Below, one piece after another: positions 10,189 through 19,464 of a DNA stretch of 64,000 nucleotides. How positions within the stretch are numbered: position 1 is the first letter of the stretch; the number at the start of each line of letters is the position of its first letter. The stretch comes from Chitinophagales bacterium (GTDB lineage Bacteria > Bacteroidota > Bacteroidia > Chitinophagales > UBA2359), in assembly GCA_020628375.1 (NCBI GenBank), contig JAHDFD010000003.1:124001-188000 (forward strand). Reading direction: 5' to 3'. A program made the position numbers and the translations under genes. The notes below the pieces were generated by a model that was given only the letters and a program-made list of their open reading frames with translations, did not search any database and was not told the DNA's origin.

Positions 10189-11601
10189 TTACTTTATGTT
10201 TGAACAAGGAATTTTTTGTACTTCTTCGGAACTGTGTTGATAAGTCTCTCCAAAACCATTACCATTATAGTTTTGTCTAAAACTAAAAACCTGATAAACA
10301 CATTCTCCTTTAGCATTTTTACCTACACAAGCTCCATCTATTTTTCTAGCAACTAAAGCACCTCCTTCTGTAATATTCGTCCAATTTTGATTAGTAATAA
10401 TTGCTTTTGTAAAGTTTTCTTTTCGCCCTTGATTATTAACAGATTTCACCATTGCCTGCTCTAAGCTACTATCATTCATACGAGCTGCAGGTAATTGTAT
10501 ATCGGCAAATCGACTATCGGCAATCTTATTAGCTATATTTTTATAAAAAGTCTGGTCTCCACTTAAATTAATAGAGAAATCACCTTTGACTTCAGTATTT
10601 CTATCTACATCAAATAATAAGGTAAGTTCTACTTTATGTTTACGAGGAGATATACGAGACAACTCTTCATTAAAACGTTGTGTAGTATAATTACCCTTTT
10701 CAATATCTGAAGCAGCATTGTAAGAAGATGGATCAGGGACTAATACAAATTGTAGATAATTATTATCCAACTGGTCGTTTTCTAATTGTAGGTGACATTC
10801 ATATCTATTTGTCATTTGTTTTCCATCAATACGTAAGCGTATATCTAATCTTGAATCTTTTCCTTGTGCAGCTCTGACACTTCTGCCTAAGTATGCAGTA
10901 CCATAAATAGTTTCTCCTGTTTCAAAAGAACTTTTGATATCGCTTGAAGACTCACTATTAATTGAGAGCGGTTTGTTTGACCAAACTATTTTATTCAAGT
11001 TATCTTTATGAAAAGCGCTAACGTTATTGCTGGCACTACCACCTAAAGCATTAACTACCTTTTCGGCTTCAGCACCTAAAGCTCCTATTTGCGGATGGTT
11101 TGGTGAAATAAGTTCAATTGCATCTGTAAAGTCCTTAGCTTCCTGAGCAAAATTTAGTCCTAAACCAACATTCTTTTCTTTATAGGAATAAGCTTTTTCA
11201 ATTAACTCATTAACTTTTCCAGTTAATACATTATCGACGAATTGATCATAATTTTTATGAAAATCTTCTAAAGTACGAATGTGCATTTTAGTAGCGCTAG
11301 AATTATTAGGCATAAACTTCGCTTTTTTGAGCTTCTTTTCTACCTCTGTTCTGTTGTAATCTTTAGCATTTTGTAGGTAGTCATGTCCTTTAGGAGCACG
11401 ATAAACACTTTCACTACTGTATAGGCGTTGTGCTATCTCATACTTTTGATAAAGGAAAGATTTAAAATCAAATGGCGAGGAACTACTTTTGTTTGATGAG
11501 TTTTTCTTGCCTATTTTAAAATTTTTATTAAACTGTGCTGAAGTATCAATAGATAACACTGAGCATATTATCAATACTAAAAGAATTCTGATGTTTTTCA
11601 T
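10189..11601 (-). CDS. Exported protein of unknown function
   Basis: 470 residues with a clear signal peptide (ILLVLIICSVLSIDTSA). The mature part is Ser/Lys-rich at first, then mixed alpha/beta without recognisable domains or a sorting tail. The start at 11601 is supported by the signal peptide. It is encoded convergently with the exosortase pair and upstream of it on the opposite strand, so it may belong to the same surface system, but nothing in the sequence proves this. I do not recognise the family. Confidence 0.6.
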   Translation of the reverse strand: MKNIRILLVLIICSVLSIDTSAQFNKNFKIGKKNSSNKSSSSPFDFKSFLYQKYEIAQRLYSSESVYRAPKGHDYLQNAKDYNRTEVEKKLKKAKFMPNNSSATKMHIRTLEDFHKNYDQFVDNVLTGKVNELIEKAYSYKEKNVGLGLNFAQEAKDFTDAIELISPNHPQIGALGAEAEKVVNALGGSASNNVSAFHKDNLNKIVWSNKPLSINSESSSDIKSSFETGETIYGTAYLGRSVRAAQGKDSRLDIRLRIDGKQMTNRYECHLQLENDQLDNNYLQFVLVPDPSSYNAASDIEKGNYTTQRFNEELSRISPRKHKVELTLLFDVDRNTEVKGDFSINLSGDQTFYKNIANKIADSRFADIQLPAARMNDSSLEQAMVKSVNNQGRKENFTKAIITNQNWTNITEGGALVARKIDGACVGKNAKGECVYQVFSFRQNYNGNGFGETYQHSSEEVQKIPCSNIK

Positions 11602-11830
11602 GATCTAACTGATTTGTGTATTAAAAAATTGATTTACACATGTTCTTATGTGCCTTTCTTAATTATTCAGAAAGCAAATCTATTTTACCAGTTGAGTTTT
11701 ACAAATTATATTTTGTTAGCAAAATTATTTATATCTCGATACACACAGACCTTCAAGGCACTGATAATCACAACTTTACAACACAAACATTTAAAAACCA
11801 TTATAAAAAAGGGTTGTACTTTACGCAAAT

Positions 11831-11865
11831 AAAAAAGCCTGAATCGTAATAAAACAATCCAGGCG
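11831..11865 (-). terminator. Rho-independent terminator of the sorting-signal protein gene
   Basis: Minus strand: GCCTGGATTG pairs imperfectly with CGATTCAGGC across an eight-base loop, then six T. It lies just after the stop of the gene ending at 11890 and is nearly identical to the hairpins at 10097-10131 and 15482-15518. Confidence 0.75.
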
Positions 11866-11889
11866 AAAAACAACTGCTACATTTTTTAC

Positions 11890-14469
11890 TTAAGCTGCTT
11901 TTTGATTACTCAGGATCATCAAGTGCATTAAGTAAGCAAATAATGGGCTTGCTATAGTTATACCAATAATATCAACAAGGGTAAAGAAACCATAAAAAGT
12001 CAGAGCATATAAAGCTATTAAAGTAACAAGTAATACAGTAAATGTAACTGCCTGAACAAATACTTCTTTGTTAAATGGATAAGCATTAATATCGTTCCAT
12101 CTAAATTGCTTATTGTATGTTTGTCCATTACTGAATAGTAACGAAGTTTGTCCATTAACAACAGCACTAATTAACACTGTATTCAATAATAAAAGACATA
12201 AAATAATAAGTCCCCATTCACCAACTGTTGGTACATTATCATTCTGAATAGGTGTATATTCAAAAGTTCTTAAACAGAATGGATTATTAGGGGCTCCATC
12301 GACACCAAAGGCTGCACCAAATTGTGAAGCAGCGGCATATAAAGTATTAGTTGCCGGATCAAAAGCAGCCCCTGAGGCATCTGCGATATCAGAAGCTAGT
12401 ACAGTTTGTGTTCCTGTTGTAGGTGAATCTAAAACAATTTGATTGAAAGTTCCGTTTGGTCCGGGTGTAAACGCATCGTTCACACAATAGTAAATTGTAT
12501 TATTACCCATCCAAACTATCCCATCTGCTGCAACTGTATTGTTTCCACCTGTAAAAGTTACTTGTTGCGCTACACCGGCAGTACCATCGGGGTTTATTGG
12601 CACATACCAGAATAAATCACTCTGAGCTAAATAAATACCATTTGTTCCATTGAAAACAATTCCTCCAATTCCACCATTTGCATCAGGCCACTGAACATCA
12701 TCTGCCCAAACAGAAACTGTATTTGTAGATGGATCAATTTTGATCACTCTTGCATCCGGTCCAAAATCACCTACATAATAGTTACCATTATTATCAATGG
12801 TTATTTCATGTCCGATAGTTTGTGCAGGGAAAGTCCATGAATTAACTAAGGTACCTGTTGATAAATCATAGGCATTTAAAGCACCTGCTGCTGCATTTGC
12901 AGGATTAAAATCCCAAGCAATATTGGCAACCGATAATAATAAGTTATTCGCTACATCAATTTCCAGTCCCCAAGCAGTCGACAAAGCACCTGTTGCTGGT
13001 GATAAAAATTCTGATATAGTTCCTGTTGTTAAATCTACTTGAGTAATTGCACCATTAAAAAAGTTTGAAGAATAAAGTTGCCCATTGTTAATAACGATAT
13101 CTTCTGGAAAAGCATTTTCTCCTATTGGCACACAATCTGTAGAGCTTGATATGCCATTATTAAAAACAGTGTATCTATTCGCTGCAAAAGTGTTAACATC
13201 AATCATTGCAAAATAATCACCAACGGTTGGATCTACCTGAAAAGCAGCAATTGAGGCATCAGCATCTGCTAAGGCTTCCCAAAATACAATAACAGCATAA
13301 TTGCCAGCCGATTCAACATTAACCCCACTCATTCTTTTGATATACCCCGGTTGTTGACTGGCAAAATCAGCATCGATTTCAGCATCTCTATCTTCAAATG
13401 TTTGGGCATCGACTCCGTCATTTATATCAAATGTTGTTATTTCTATTACATTATCTATATCTAATTCAAAATTCAAATCTAAGGGTTCAAGAGCTTCAAA
13501 TCTTTCTGCGGTAAAAGTATTGGTATCAATCATACCAAAGTAGTCCCCTACGGTTGGATCCGCACCAAAAGCAGCTATTGAAGCATCTGCATCTGCTAAG
13601 GATTCCCAAAAAACCATTACCACATATCTTCCATCTTGATCAACTCCAGTTTCACGCTTTAAAAAGCCCGGTTGTTGACTGGCAAAATCAGCTTCTATTT
13701 CTGCATCTCTGTCTTCAAAAACATTTGTATCAACTCCGGTGTTTAAGTTAAACCTTGTTACTTCAATTACTTGTTGTGAAATGTTTTCATTAAAAACAGT
13801 GTATCTATTCGCTGCAAAAGTGTTAACATCAATCATTGCAAAATAATCACCAACGGTTGGATCTACCTGAAAAGCAGCAATTGAGGCATCAGCATCTGCT
13901 AAGGCTTCCCAAAATACAATAACAGCATAATTGCCAGCCGATTCAACATTAACCCCACTCATTCTTTTGATATACCCCGGTTGTTGACTGGCAAAATCAG
14001 CATCGATTTCAGCATCTCTATCTTCAAATGTTTGGGCATCGACTCCGTCATTTATATCAAATGTTGTTATTTCTATTACATTATCTATATCTAATTCAAA
14101 ATTCAAATCTAAGGGTTCAAGAGCTTCAAATCTTTCTGCGGTAAAAGTATTGGTATCAATCATACCAAAGTAGTCCCCTACGGTTGGATCCGCACCAAAA
14201 GCAGCTATTGAAGCATCTGCATCTGCTAAGGATTCCCAAAAAACCATTACCACATATCTTCCATCTTGATCAACTCCAGTTTCACGCTTTAAAAAGCCCG
14301 GTTGTTGACTGGCAAAATCAGCTTCTATTTCTGCATCTCTGTCTTCAAAAACATTTGTATCAACTCCGGTGTTTAAGTTAAACCTTGTTACTTCAATTAC
14401 TTGTTGTGCTGAAATACTAACAGTAAATAGCATTAATAGTGTAAAAAGTAAAGAATTAAAATTCATCAT
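11890..14469 (-). CDS. Exported repeat protein with ABM-like domains, beta-propeller and PTxxEWG sorting signal
   Basis: 859 residues. A signal peptide (residues 1-21) is followed by four copies of a domain of about 100 residues, arranged A-B-A-B. Each resembles a dimeric alpha-beta-barrel (ABM-type) domain with motifs such as FEDRDAEI and DFASQQPG. Residues about 440-740 look like an SMP-30-type beta-propeller. The motif PTVGEWG at 747-753, followed by a hydrophobic stretch, matches the IPTL-CTERM signal recognised by XrtH-type exosortases, and an exosortase gene lies nearby. Unusually, some 106 residues with further membrane segments follow the motif, where a short basic tail is the rule. 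The two A-B pairs are identical at DNA level. Confidence 0.75.
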   Translation of the reverse strand: MMNFNSLLFTLLMLFTVSISAQQVIEVTRFNLNTGVDTNVFEDRDAEIEADFASQQPGFLKRETGVDQDGRYVVMVFWESLADADASIAAFGADPTVGDYFGMIDTNTFTAERFEALEPLDLNFELDIDNVIEITTFDINDGVDAQTFEDRDAEIDADFASQQPGYIKRMSGVNVESAGNYAVIVFWEALADADASIAAFQVDPTVGDYFAMIDVNTFAANRYTVFNENISQQVIEVTRFNLNTGVDTNVFEDRDAEIEADFASQQPGFLKRETGVDQDGRYVVMVFWESLADADASIAAFGADPTVGDYFGMIDTNTFTAERFEALEPLDLNFELDIDNVIEITTFDINDGVDAQTFEDRDAEIDADFASQQPGYIKRMSGVNVESAGNYAVIVFWEALADADASIAAFQVDPTVGDYFAMIDVNTFAANRYTVFNNGISSSTDCVPIGENAFPEDIVINNGQLYSSNFFNGAITQVDLTTGTISEFLSPATGALSTAWGLEIDVANNLLLSVANIAWDFNPANAAAGALNAYDLSTGTLVNSWTFPAQTIGHEITIDNNGNYYVGDFGPDARVIKIDPSTNTVSVWADDVQWPDANGGIGGIVFNGTNGIYLAQSDLFWYVPINPDGTAGVAQQVTFTGGNNTVAADGIVWMGNNTIYYCVNDAFTPGPNGTFNQIVLDSPTTGTQTVLASDIADASGAAFDPATNTLYAAASQFGAAFGVDGAPNNPFCLRTFEYTPIQNDNVPTVGEWGLIILCLLLLNTVLISAVVNGQTSLLFSNGQTYNKQFRWNDINAYPFNKEVFVQAVTFTVLLVTLIALYALTFYGFFTLVDIIGITIASPLFAYLMHLMILSNQKAA
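13159..14408. repeat. Perfect 620-bp tandem duplication inside a coding region
   Basis: Bases 13159-13778 and 13789-14408 are identical line by line, with a period of 630 bases (210 codons). The ten bases between them differ from the corresponding flank. The lack of even silent differences indicates a very recent duplication or ongoing gene conversion. Within each unit the two domains A and B are themselves diverged copies. Confidence 0.95.
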
Positions 14470-14543
14470 CTAATAGAATTTATGTTAAAATGACAAATTT
14501 CTAATAAATGGTTAATTATGAAACTACCAAAACAGGCAAATTT

Positions 14544-15407
14544 TCAACCATTTAAGTTATTAGCTCTAAAGTTTTTTGGTGTAAGCCCAGTATGTTTTTT
14601 GAAGAGCCTTGTCAGGTGATGTACTTCATTAAAGTTTAATTTATATGCAATTTCAGAAACTGTTTTATTTGTGTAAAGTAATTCACTCTTAATTTCGTTA
14701 ACTATTCTCTCCTTTATGATGTCTCTTACTGAAAGATTATAATATTTTTTAGTTAATTTATTTAAGGCGACCCCTGTAATATTCAACATCTGAGCATAAT
14801 CCTTTGCTTGATGAAATTTATCAAAGTTTTCTTCTAATTTCTTCTTAAACTCAATTAAGGTTTGGTGAAATTGGGCATTTATATCAATATTATGAAATTG
14901 ACAGAAATCTCTATTTAATTGAGCTAATATATAATATAAAATTGATCTTATTAGATGTTCACTATCTTCTTTAGGACTAATAATTTCTTTCCTTATTTCT
15001 TGAAAAAGATTTTTGTAAAGTGAGAAATCCTGTTCTTTATACTTTATTGTACATTTTATAGAAGGGTTAAAAAAATATTGCATTCTGTAAACAAAAAACT
15101 TATCTGCAAAAAAGTCGTTTAAAAACTCTTTCTCGAAAACTAAATAATAACCTAAAACATCATTATTCTCTAAATTCCATTGACGTTTCTGATATGGGCT
15201 TATAAATAATAATTGCCCGTTTTGAACATTAATTTTGTGTGCATCAAGAACAAGATATCCTTTTATTTTAGAGAAAATTAAAATCACAAAAAAATCGGAA
15301 CAATGTAAGTTGTCACTAAAATCAAAAAAAGGTAACTCTTCGATTTTACCAGCTTCTATTAATAACCCATTATTATACTTTGCTTTATTAAAACTATAGA
15401 CTTTCAA
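14544..15407 (-). CDS. AraC-family transcriptional regulator
   Basis: 287 residues. The C-terminal 100 residues form the double helix-turn-helix of the AraC family (TVSEIAYKLNFNEVHHLTRL and KHTGLTPKNFRA). The N-terminal part (1-170) is a probable ligand-binding cupin-like domain. It is transcribed towards the sorting-signal protein gene 74 bases downstream and is the obvious candidate for its regulator. A degraded duplicate of its last codons lies upstream at 15569-15660. The ligand is unknown. Confidence 0.85.
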   Translation of the reverse strand: MKVYSFNKAKYNNGLLIEAGKIEELPFFDFSDNLHCSDFFVILIFSKIKGYLVLDAHKINVQNGQLLFISPYQKRQWNLENNDVLGYYLVFEKEFLNDFFADKFFVYRMQYFFNPSIKCTIKYKEQDFSLYKNLFQEIRKEIISPKEDSEHLIRSILYYILAQLNRDFCQFHNIDINAQFHQTLIEFKKKLEENFDKFHQAKDYAQMLNITGVALNKLTKKYYNLSVRDIIKERIVNEIKSELLYTNKTVSEIAYKLNFNEVHHLTRLFKKHTGLTPKNFRANNLNG

Positions 15408-15481
15408 TTTATCAATTTTTCTATATTTTACTTATTAGCTTATTTTCCCTAAAAGTATGGTTAAATACTGTGTAACTTAAT

Positions 15482-15518
15482 AAAAAAACACCTGAATCGT
15501 AATAAAACGATCCAGGCG
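15482..15518 (-). terminator. Third copy of the region's terminator hairpin
   Basis: Minus strand: CCTGGATCG pairs with CGATTCAGG (one bulge), then seven T. No intact gene precedes it on the minus strand. It is followed by the relic at 15519-15665, so it appears to be the surviving terminator of a lost gene. Confidence 0.65.
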
Positions 15519-15665
15519 AAAATCTACTATTTATGTTATTTTAATTAAACTTACTTCTGATTTATTTAACAAATTTCTAATAAATGGGCAATCATACAAC
15601 TACCAAAACATGCAAATTATCAACCATTTAAGTTATTTGTACTAAAGTTTTTTAGCTTAACTTCA
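15519..15665 (-). pseudogene. Relic of a duplicated sorting-protein/AraC gene pair
   Basis: Bases 15569-15660 align closely with 14493-14585, the 3' end and downstream flank of the AraC gene. In the matching frame the relic still reads KNFSTNNLNG followed by a stop, against KNFRANNLNG in the intact gene. The preceding terminator copy matches the one behind the sorting-signal gene. A tandem copy of the regulator and target pair therefore existed here and lost almost all of its coding sequence. Confidence 0.75.
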
Positions 15666-15974
15666 TATTATTCTTATTTAGTCGCTCTTTGTCAACTCCA
15701 ATTCGGTTTTTTATTGCTCAGGTGATTGACTACAAAAAAACAATAAAAAAGGATTTTTTCTCTTAAAACTTTGATTCACTTTTTGAAGTTCCAAGTCGTA
15801 AAAGGTTTGTATGGACTGTAAATCTTATTTTTATATTCCCATTTTTGATCTAGTAATTTTTCATGAATTAATAAGTAAATCTCATGGTCAAACAGACTTT
15901 CTGTATCAGGGATTCTTACTTATACAATTTATGCTGTATTATGTATCAAAAAATAAAAAAACCCCAATTCGCTT
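15666..15974. other. Non-coding, AT-rich stretch
   Basis: Beyond the AraC relic, between it and the small gene ending at 15975, I see no gene. An open frame on the plus strand from 15811 has no coding character and overlaps the real minus-strand gene. Confidence 0.4.
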
Positions 15975-16322
15975 TCAAGATTTCGTCAAGCCCAAAAGTC
16001 TGCAAATACCTTTAAACATATTGTTTTCCAGAAATTCCCTTTTACCATCAACATCGATCAAGTCTGAAATAACACTAATTAGTTCTTGTTTTTCCATTTC
16101 TTCAAAATTCAATATCTCATAGTACTCTCTGATCTTAGTGATTCTTTTAAAATCTGAATCGAACTTGATTTCGTTCAGCATTTCGATAAAAGTTGTTTCT
16201 CCTACTGTTTTATGAATAAAATCAACTTCTTCACTTGAGCTTTCAAAGTCAGCTTCCATAAAGAAAATCAAGACATAGGCGATGAATTGATTCTTGGTCC
16301 AAATTGTTTTTAGTGAGTTCAT
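15975..16322 (-). CDS. Small TerB-like protein
   Basis: 115 residues, probably all-helical, with acidic patches. The spacing of ADFESSSEEVDF near the N terminus and LIDVDGKREF near the C terminus recalls TerB-fold proteins, where two acidic loops bind metal. The family assignment is tentative. It stands alone between two surface-protein genes, and a terminator at 16355-16387 separates it from its upstream neighbour. No clear partner. Confidence 0.55.
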   Translation of the reverse strand: MNSLKTIWTKNQFIAYVLIFFMEADFESSSEEVDFIHKTVGETTFIEMLNEIKFDSDFKRITKIREYYEILNFEEMEKQELISVISDLIDVDGKREFLENNMFKGICRLLGLTKS

Positions 16323-16354
16323 AATTTACATTTCGATTAAAACATCAATTAGTG

Positions 16355-16387
16355 AAACTTCCCGACTTCCAAAAAATCGGGAAGTTT
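16355..16387. terminator. Strong bidirectional terminator
   Basis: Arms AAACTTCCCGA (16355-16365) and TCGGGAAGTTT (16377-16387) pair perfectly around an 11-base loop, with T-rich sequence on the plus side. It lies directly after the stop of the gene ending at 16393. Confidence 0.85.
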
Positions 16388-16392
16388 TTGTA

Positions 16393-17475
16393 TTAAAATG
16401 GGTAGTCTAACATTTCGATTACACCAACAACAGATCTGTTCCCTGCCCAACAGTTATAGTCTTGGTTATTAACAATACCATTACCATCTATATCCTGCCA
16501 TTCATAAGTATTGACGACTGCGTTATTTCTTGCCCAGATATTATAATCTATATTATTTATTACATTATTTCCATCTATATCTCCTGCAAACAAAGCATGC
16601 ACCCCATTTATAAACTTTGTTTGTACAATTCCTTTCTCAATTCCTTCACCAAAATCCAATAAACTCTCGCTTGGGTATGCTAATTCAGACATGATTCCTA
16701 AATGGCTACGGTGATTTACTGAAACATGATAGCTTCCTTTAACAGATGATTTAAAGATGATCGATTCATCGAAAGTAGTAGCTTCACGCACAGAACCATC
16801 TTTAAAAAGTAAAGCGGCTTTCTTTTCTAATATTTGTCCACTTTGACTTCTAAGACAAACCAATACCCAATCTACTATGCTCGTGTCCTGGTCGTTAATT
16901 GCTAAAAAAGATTCATTCCCAGCGTAACGCATAGGCGTATTTCTGAAAGGTTGAGCTGCGGGTATTAAGCTAAGTTCATTGATCGTAGTTTTCATTGTTT
17001 GACTTTCTTCATTCAGGTATGCTTCGAGGTACATCTTTATATTCAACTTATATAAGTTCAAACCATCTACTACTATCGAACCTGAGCTTGTTTCACAGCT
17101 TTCTATCGTAAACTCAATTTCACTATAACAAGCTGCTCCTGTATTTGCATTTTCAGTAACAACTCTAACAATATGATTACCTATTGCTAAACCTGCCAGG
17201 TTCGTATAAATATCGGAAGACCAGATATAAGTTAACTGACTATTGGCAGCATAAATACTTTCATCGAAAGTTTCTGTACCGACCATTATACCATCGATCA
17301 TCAAACTAATATCGCTTGTAAATTCACTAACAGTGGTTTTAATAACTGTAGGCTTGTCAATACACTGAACGTTATTACTATCGGCATTTACAACAGCCAG
17401 ATCGCACCAGATAACAGAATTTGGATTAGCATTTAAAGTGGTGATGAAAGCAAATGTGAAAAATAGTTTTTTCAT
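16393..17475 (-). CDS. Secreted protein with dockerin-like C-terminal repeats
   Basis: 360 residues from the ATG at 17475, which begins a signal peptide (MKKLFFTFAFITTLNA); the frame is open further upstream to 17547 but that part overlaps the neighbouring gene. Residues about 25-135 may form an immunoglobulin-like domain. From about residue 150 the protein shares a module with the one at 7131-8699: SIVDWVL, HRSHLGIM, and two calcium-binding-like repeats, GDIDGNNVINNIDYN and DIDGNGIVNNQDYN. It is probably exported. No type IX tail is seen. Function unknown. Confidence 0.65.
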   Translation of the reverse strand: MKKLFFTFAFITTLNANPNSVIWCDLAVVNADSNNVQCIDKPTVIKTTVSEFTSDISLMIDGIMVGTETFDESIYAANSQLTYIWSSDIYTNLAGLAIGNHIVRVVTENANTGAACYSEIEFTIESCETSSGSIVVDGLNLYKLNIKMYLEAYLNEESQTMKTTINELSLIPAAQPFRNTPMRYAGNESFLAINDQDTSIVDWVLVCLRSQSGQILEKKAALLFKDGSVREATTFDESIIFKSSVKGSYHVSVNHRSHLGIMSELAYPSESLLDFGEGIEKGIVQTKFINGVHALFAGDIDGNNVINNIDYNIWARNNAVVNTYEWQDIDGNGIVNNQDYNCWAGNRSVVGVIEMLDYPF

Positions 17476-17515
17476 TTTCTTTTTATTTGCTATATGATTA
17501 TCTGGAAAGTAAAAG

Positions 17516-18472
17516 TCACAAAATACCAAGGTGAATAATTCGACCACCTGTTTGATTTACAGGACTAATACTTTTACCTATCACAATACCATTTTCAGGA
17601 GCAAAATATTGTTTTAAAGTGTTACCAAAAACATCTCTTAAAGTGGCTATTAAATCGCCTTTTTGTAGCAATTGGCGTAACTCAACGTGAACCGTTAAAA
17701 GTCCTCCTGTATCGGTAAAAAGCCAATAAGATTTTTGACAAATTACTGTTTTTGTGTCGCTTTTAATAGGTTCATCGTTTGTCATTTGAAGGTAACTCAG
17801 CACATTGTGTATGCCTTCAACACCACTTTTAATCATTTTTTTCTGAAACGTACTTGGGTTGCCCACTTCTAAGGTTATAGCAGGAATTCCCATATCGGCA
17901 GCAGCTCCTCGCAATGTGCCATCTTTTGGTGGGTTGTGAACAATGATTTGGGCGTTTTGTAGCTTTGCCAAATCGTTGGTTCTTGCTTCGCTTAGGTCGG
18001 CACGAACGTAGTAAGAATTTACCCTTCCATGACTGGCGGTGTGCAAATCTAAAAGGTATTCAAATTTACTTATTACTCGTTCAATAAATCTATGTGCATA
18101 CACCTGACTAACGTTTCCGTTGGCTTTACCAGGCATTATGTGGTTCAAATCTACACCATCAACAAAACGCCTTTTTTTACGAATGTAAGAAGGGATATTT
18201 ACTACTGGAATAGCAATTATTACGCCTTTCAATGTGTTTACATCTATTTCGTTAAATAACCGCTGAATAACGGGTATGCCGTTAAGTTCGTTTCCGTGAA
18301 CGGCAGCAGTAATACCCAAAACTGGTGTTTTTTGTGTACCTCGTGCCACCATTACAGGCAGGTAAATTGGGTTGCCTAAACCATCGGTTATAATTTTTAA
18401 CCAGTAATGATTAATGCTACACTCAGGCGTGTTGTTTATGTTTATTTTCTCAATAAATGGTATGTTATTCAT
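17516..18472 (-). CDS. Aspartoacylase/succinylglutamate desuccinylase-family hydrolase
   Basis: 318 residues of the M14-like AstE/AspA family. The zinc-site signature AVHGNELNG occurs near residue 55, the third ligand is probably in DLHTASHG near residue 141, and the probable catalytic Glu is in TLEVGNPS. These enzymes hydrolyse N-acyl amino acids or short amide conjugates. It overlaps the RimK-like ligase gene by four bases, so the three genes downstream of the sigma factor form one translationally coupled operon. The pairing of ATP-grasp ligases with such a hydrolase is a known theme. The substrate cannot be read from the sequence. Confidence 0.85.
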   Translation of the reverse strand: MNNIPFIEKININNTPECSINHYWLKIITDGLGNPIYLPVMVARGTQKTPVLGITAAVHGNELNGIPVIQRLFNEIDVNTLKGVIIAIPVVNIPSYIRKKRRFVDGVDLNHIMPGKANGNVSQVYAHRFIERVISKFEYLLDLHTASHGRVNSYYVRADLSEARTNDLAKLQNAQIIVHNPPKDGTLRGAAADMGIPAITLEVGNPSTFQKKMIKSGVEGIHNVLSYLQMTNDEPIKSDTKTVICQKSYWLFTDTGGLLTVHVELRQLLQKGDLIATLRDVFGNTLKQYFAPENGIVIGKSISPVNQTGGRIIHLGIL

Positions 18473-19464
18473 TGTGTTTTTGTGTTGTTTATTTGAGCAA
18501 AAGCCGATTTGAAGATTTCATTCGCTACCATTCTTACATAAGGCTTTTTTTGTTGTGCTTGTAGCTGAATAAAACCGCCAATACTGGTGGTATTTATTTC
18601 TGAAAGCACTCGTTTACCTTCGTCGTTTTCAAGTGTATCTATTCCGTACATCGTTATTTTATTGGCTTCCATTGCTGGTGCTACGGCTTCGACTATCGCA
18701 TATTCTTCTATGGTTAATTCCGAAGGTAAAGAAGTTCCGCCTTGCGCTACATTACAAAGCCAATTGTCGGAAGCTGGAACTCGCAACGAAGCTCCCAATA
18801 TTTTTCCATTTACCACCAAAATTCTTTTATCGCCTTTGCTTACATTTTTCAAAAACTTAACGGCTAAATAAGGCTGTTCTTCCAAGTTTTTTTCAATTTC
18901 TGAAACTGATAAAGTCTTAGTTCCATCGGAAATAATATTGCTTTCAATTTTAACAATACCTTTTCCTCCGTAGCCATAAATAGGTTTTAAAACAATTGGA
19001 AAATTTTGTGCAAATTCATTTACTTCTTCAATGGTTTTACAAACTTTCATTGGTGGACAAAAGTTTTTGAATTTCATTAAAAATGCTTTTGAACTTGTTA
19101 GGATAACGCCCATTGGGTCGTTTACGAAAACACAATTAAATTTTGATAAAAATTCAAAAAAAGTTGGATTAATGGGTTGTGGTAAACGTAATAATACAAG
19201 ATCATATTCTTTAATATCAGCTTCAATATCGGCAGGAAAATAATGCTTTCCATCATCACTAAATTTAAAATCATTATCTACTTCCTGAACAAATAGTTTT
19301 GAGTTTTTTCCTTTAAAAAACTTATTATTTTTATTGTTACCTACTGTTGCAATATCAACGTATTCTGAATGTTGATTGACAAATAATTCACGAGCCAAAT
19401 CATACACCGAATTTTGAATAGTGTGATTTGTATGGTTTGTTAGAATTAATACTTTCAGTTTCAT
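18469..19464 (-). CDS. RimK/GshB-like ATP-grasp ligase
   Basis: 331 residues. The ATP-grasp core starts near residue 125, with FPIVLKPIYGYGGKGIV (nucleotide-binding lysine and glycine loop), KGDKRILVVNGKILGASL and, near the end, VLSEINTTSIGG (metal-binding Glu/Asn). The N-terminal domain resembles that of glutathione synthetase. Such enzymes form amide bonds between a carboxylate and an amine. It overlaps both neighbours by four bases, so it is made together with another ATP-grasp enzyme and a deacylase. No adjacent peptide substrate is visible. Confidence 0.85.
   Translation of the reverse strand: MKLKVLILTNHTNHTIQNSVYDLARELFVNQHSEYVDIATVGNNKNNKFFKGKNSKLFVQEVDNDFKFSDDGKHYFPADIEADIKEYDLVLLRLPQPINPTFFEFLSKFNCVFVNDPMGVILTSSKAFLMKFKNFCPPMKVCKTIEEVNEFAQNFPIVLKPIYGYGGKGIVKIESNIISDGTKTLSVSEIEKNLEEQPYLAVKFLKNVSKGDKRILVVNGKILGASLRVPASDNWLCNVAQGGTSLPSELTIEEYAIVEAVAPAMEANKITMYGIDTLENDEGKRVLSEINTTSIGGFIQLQAQQKKPYVRMVANEIFKSAFAQINNTKTQ

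Noticed and set aside
11614-11849. Overlapping small plus-strand frames
   Set aside because: Located between two minus-strand genes and running into a terminator hairpin; no coding character.
13554-14381. Two identical plus-strand frames of 65 codons
   Set aside because: They are antisense shadows of the perfect tandem repeat in the gene on the other strand.
16122-16322. Phage or tellurite-resistance island around the TerB-like gene
   Set aside because: No other ter gene, integrase or phage gene nearby; the gene is solitary.
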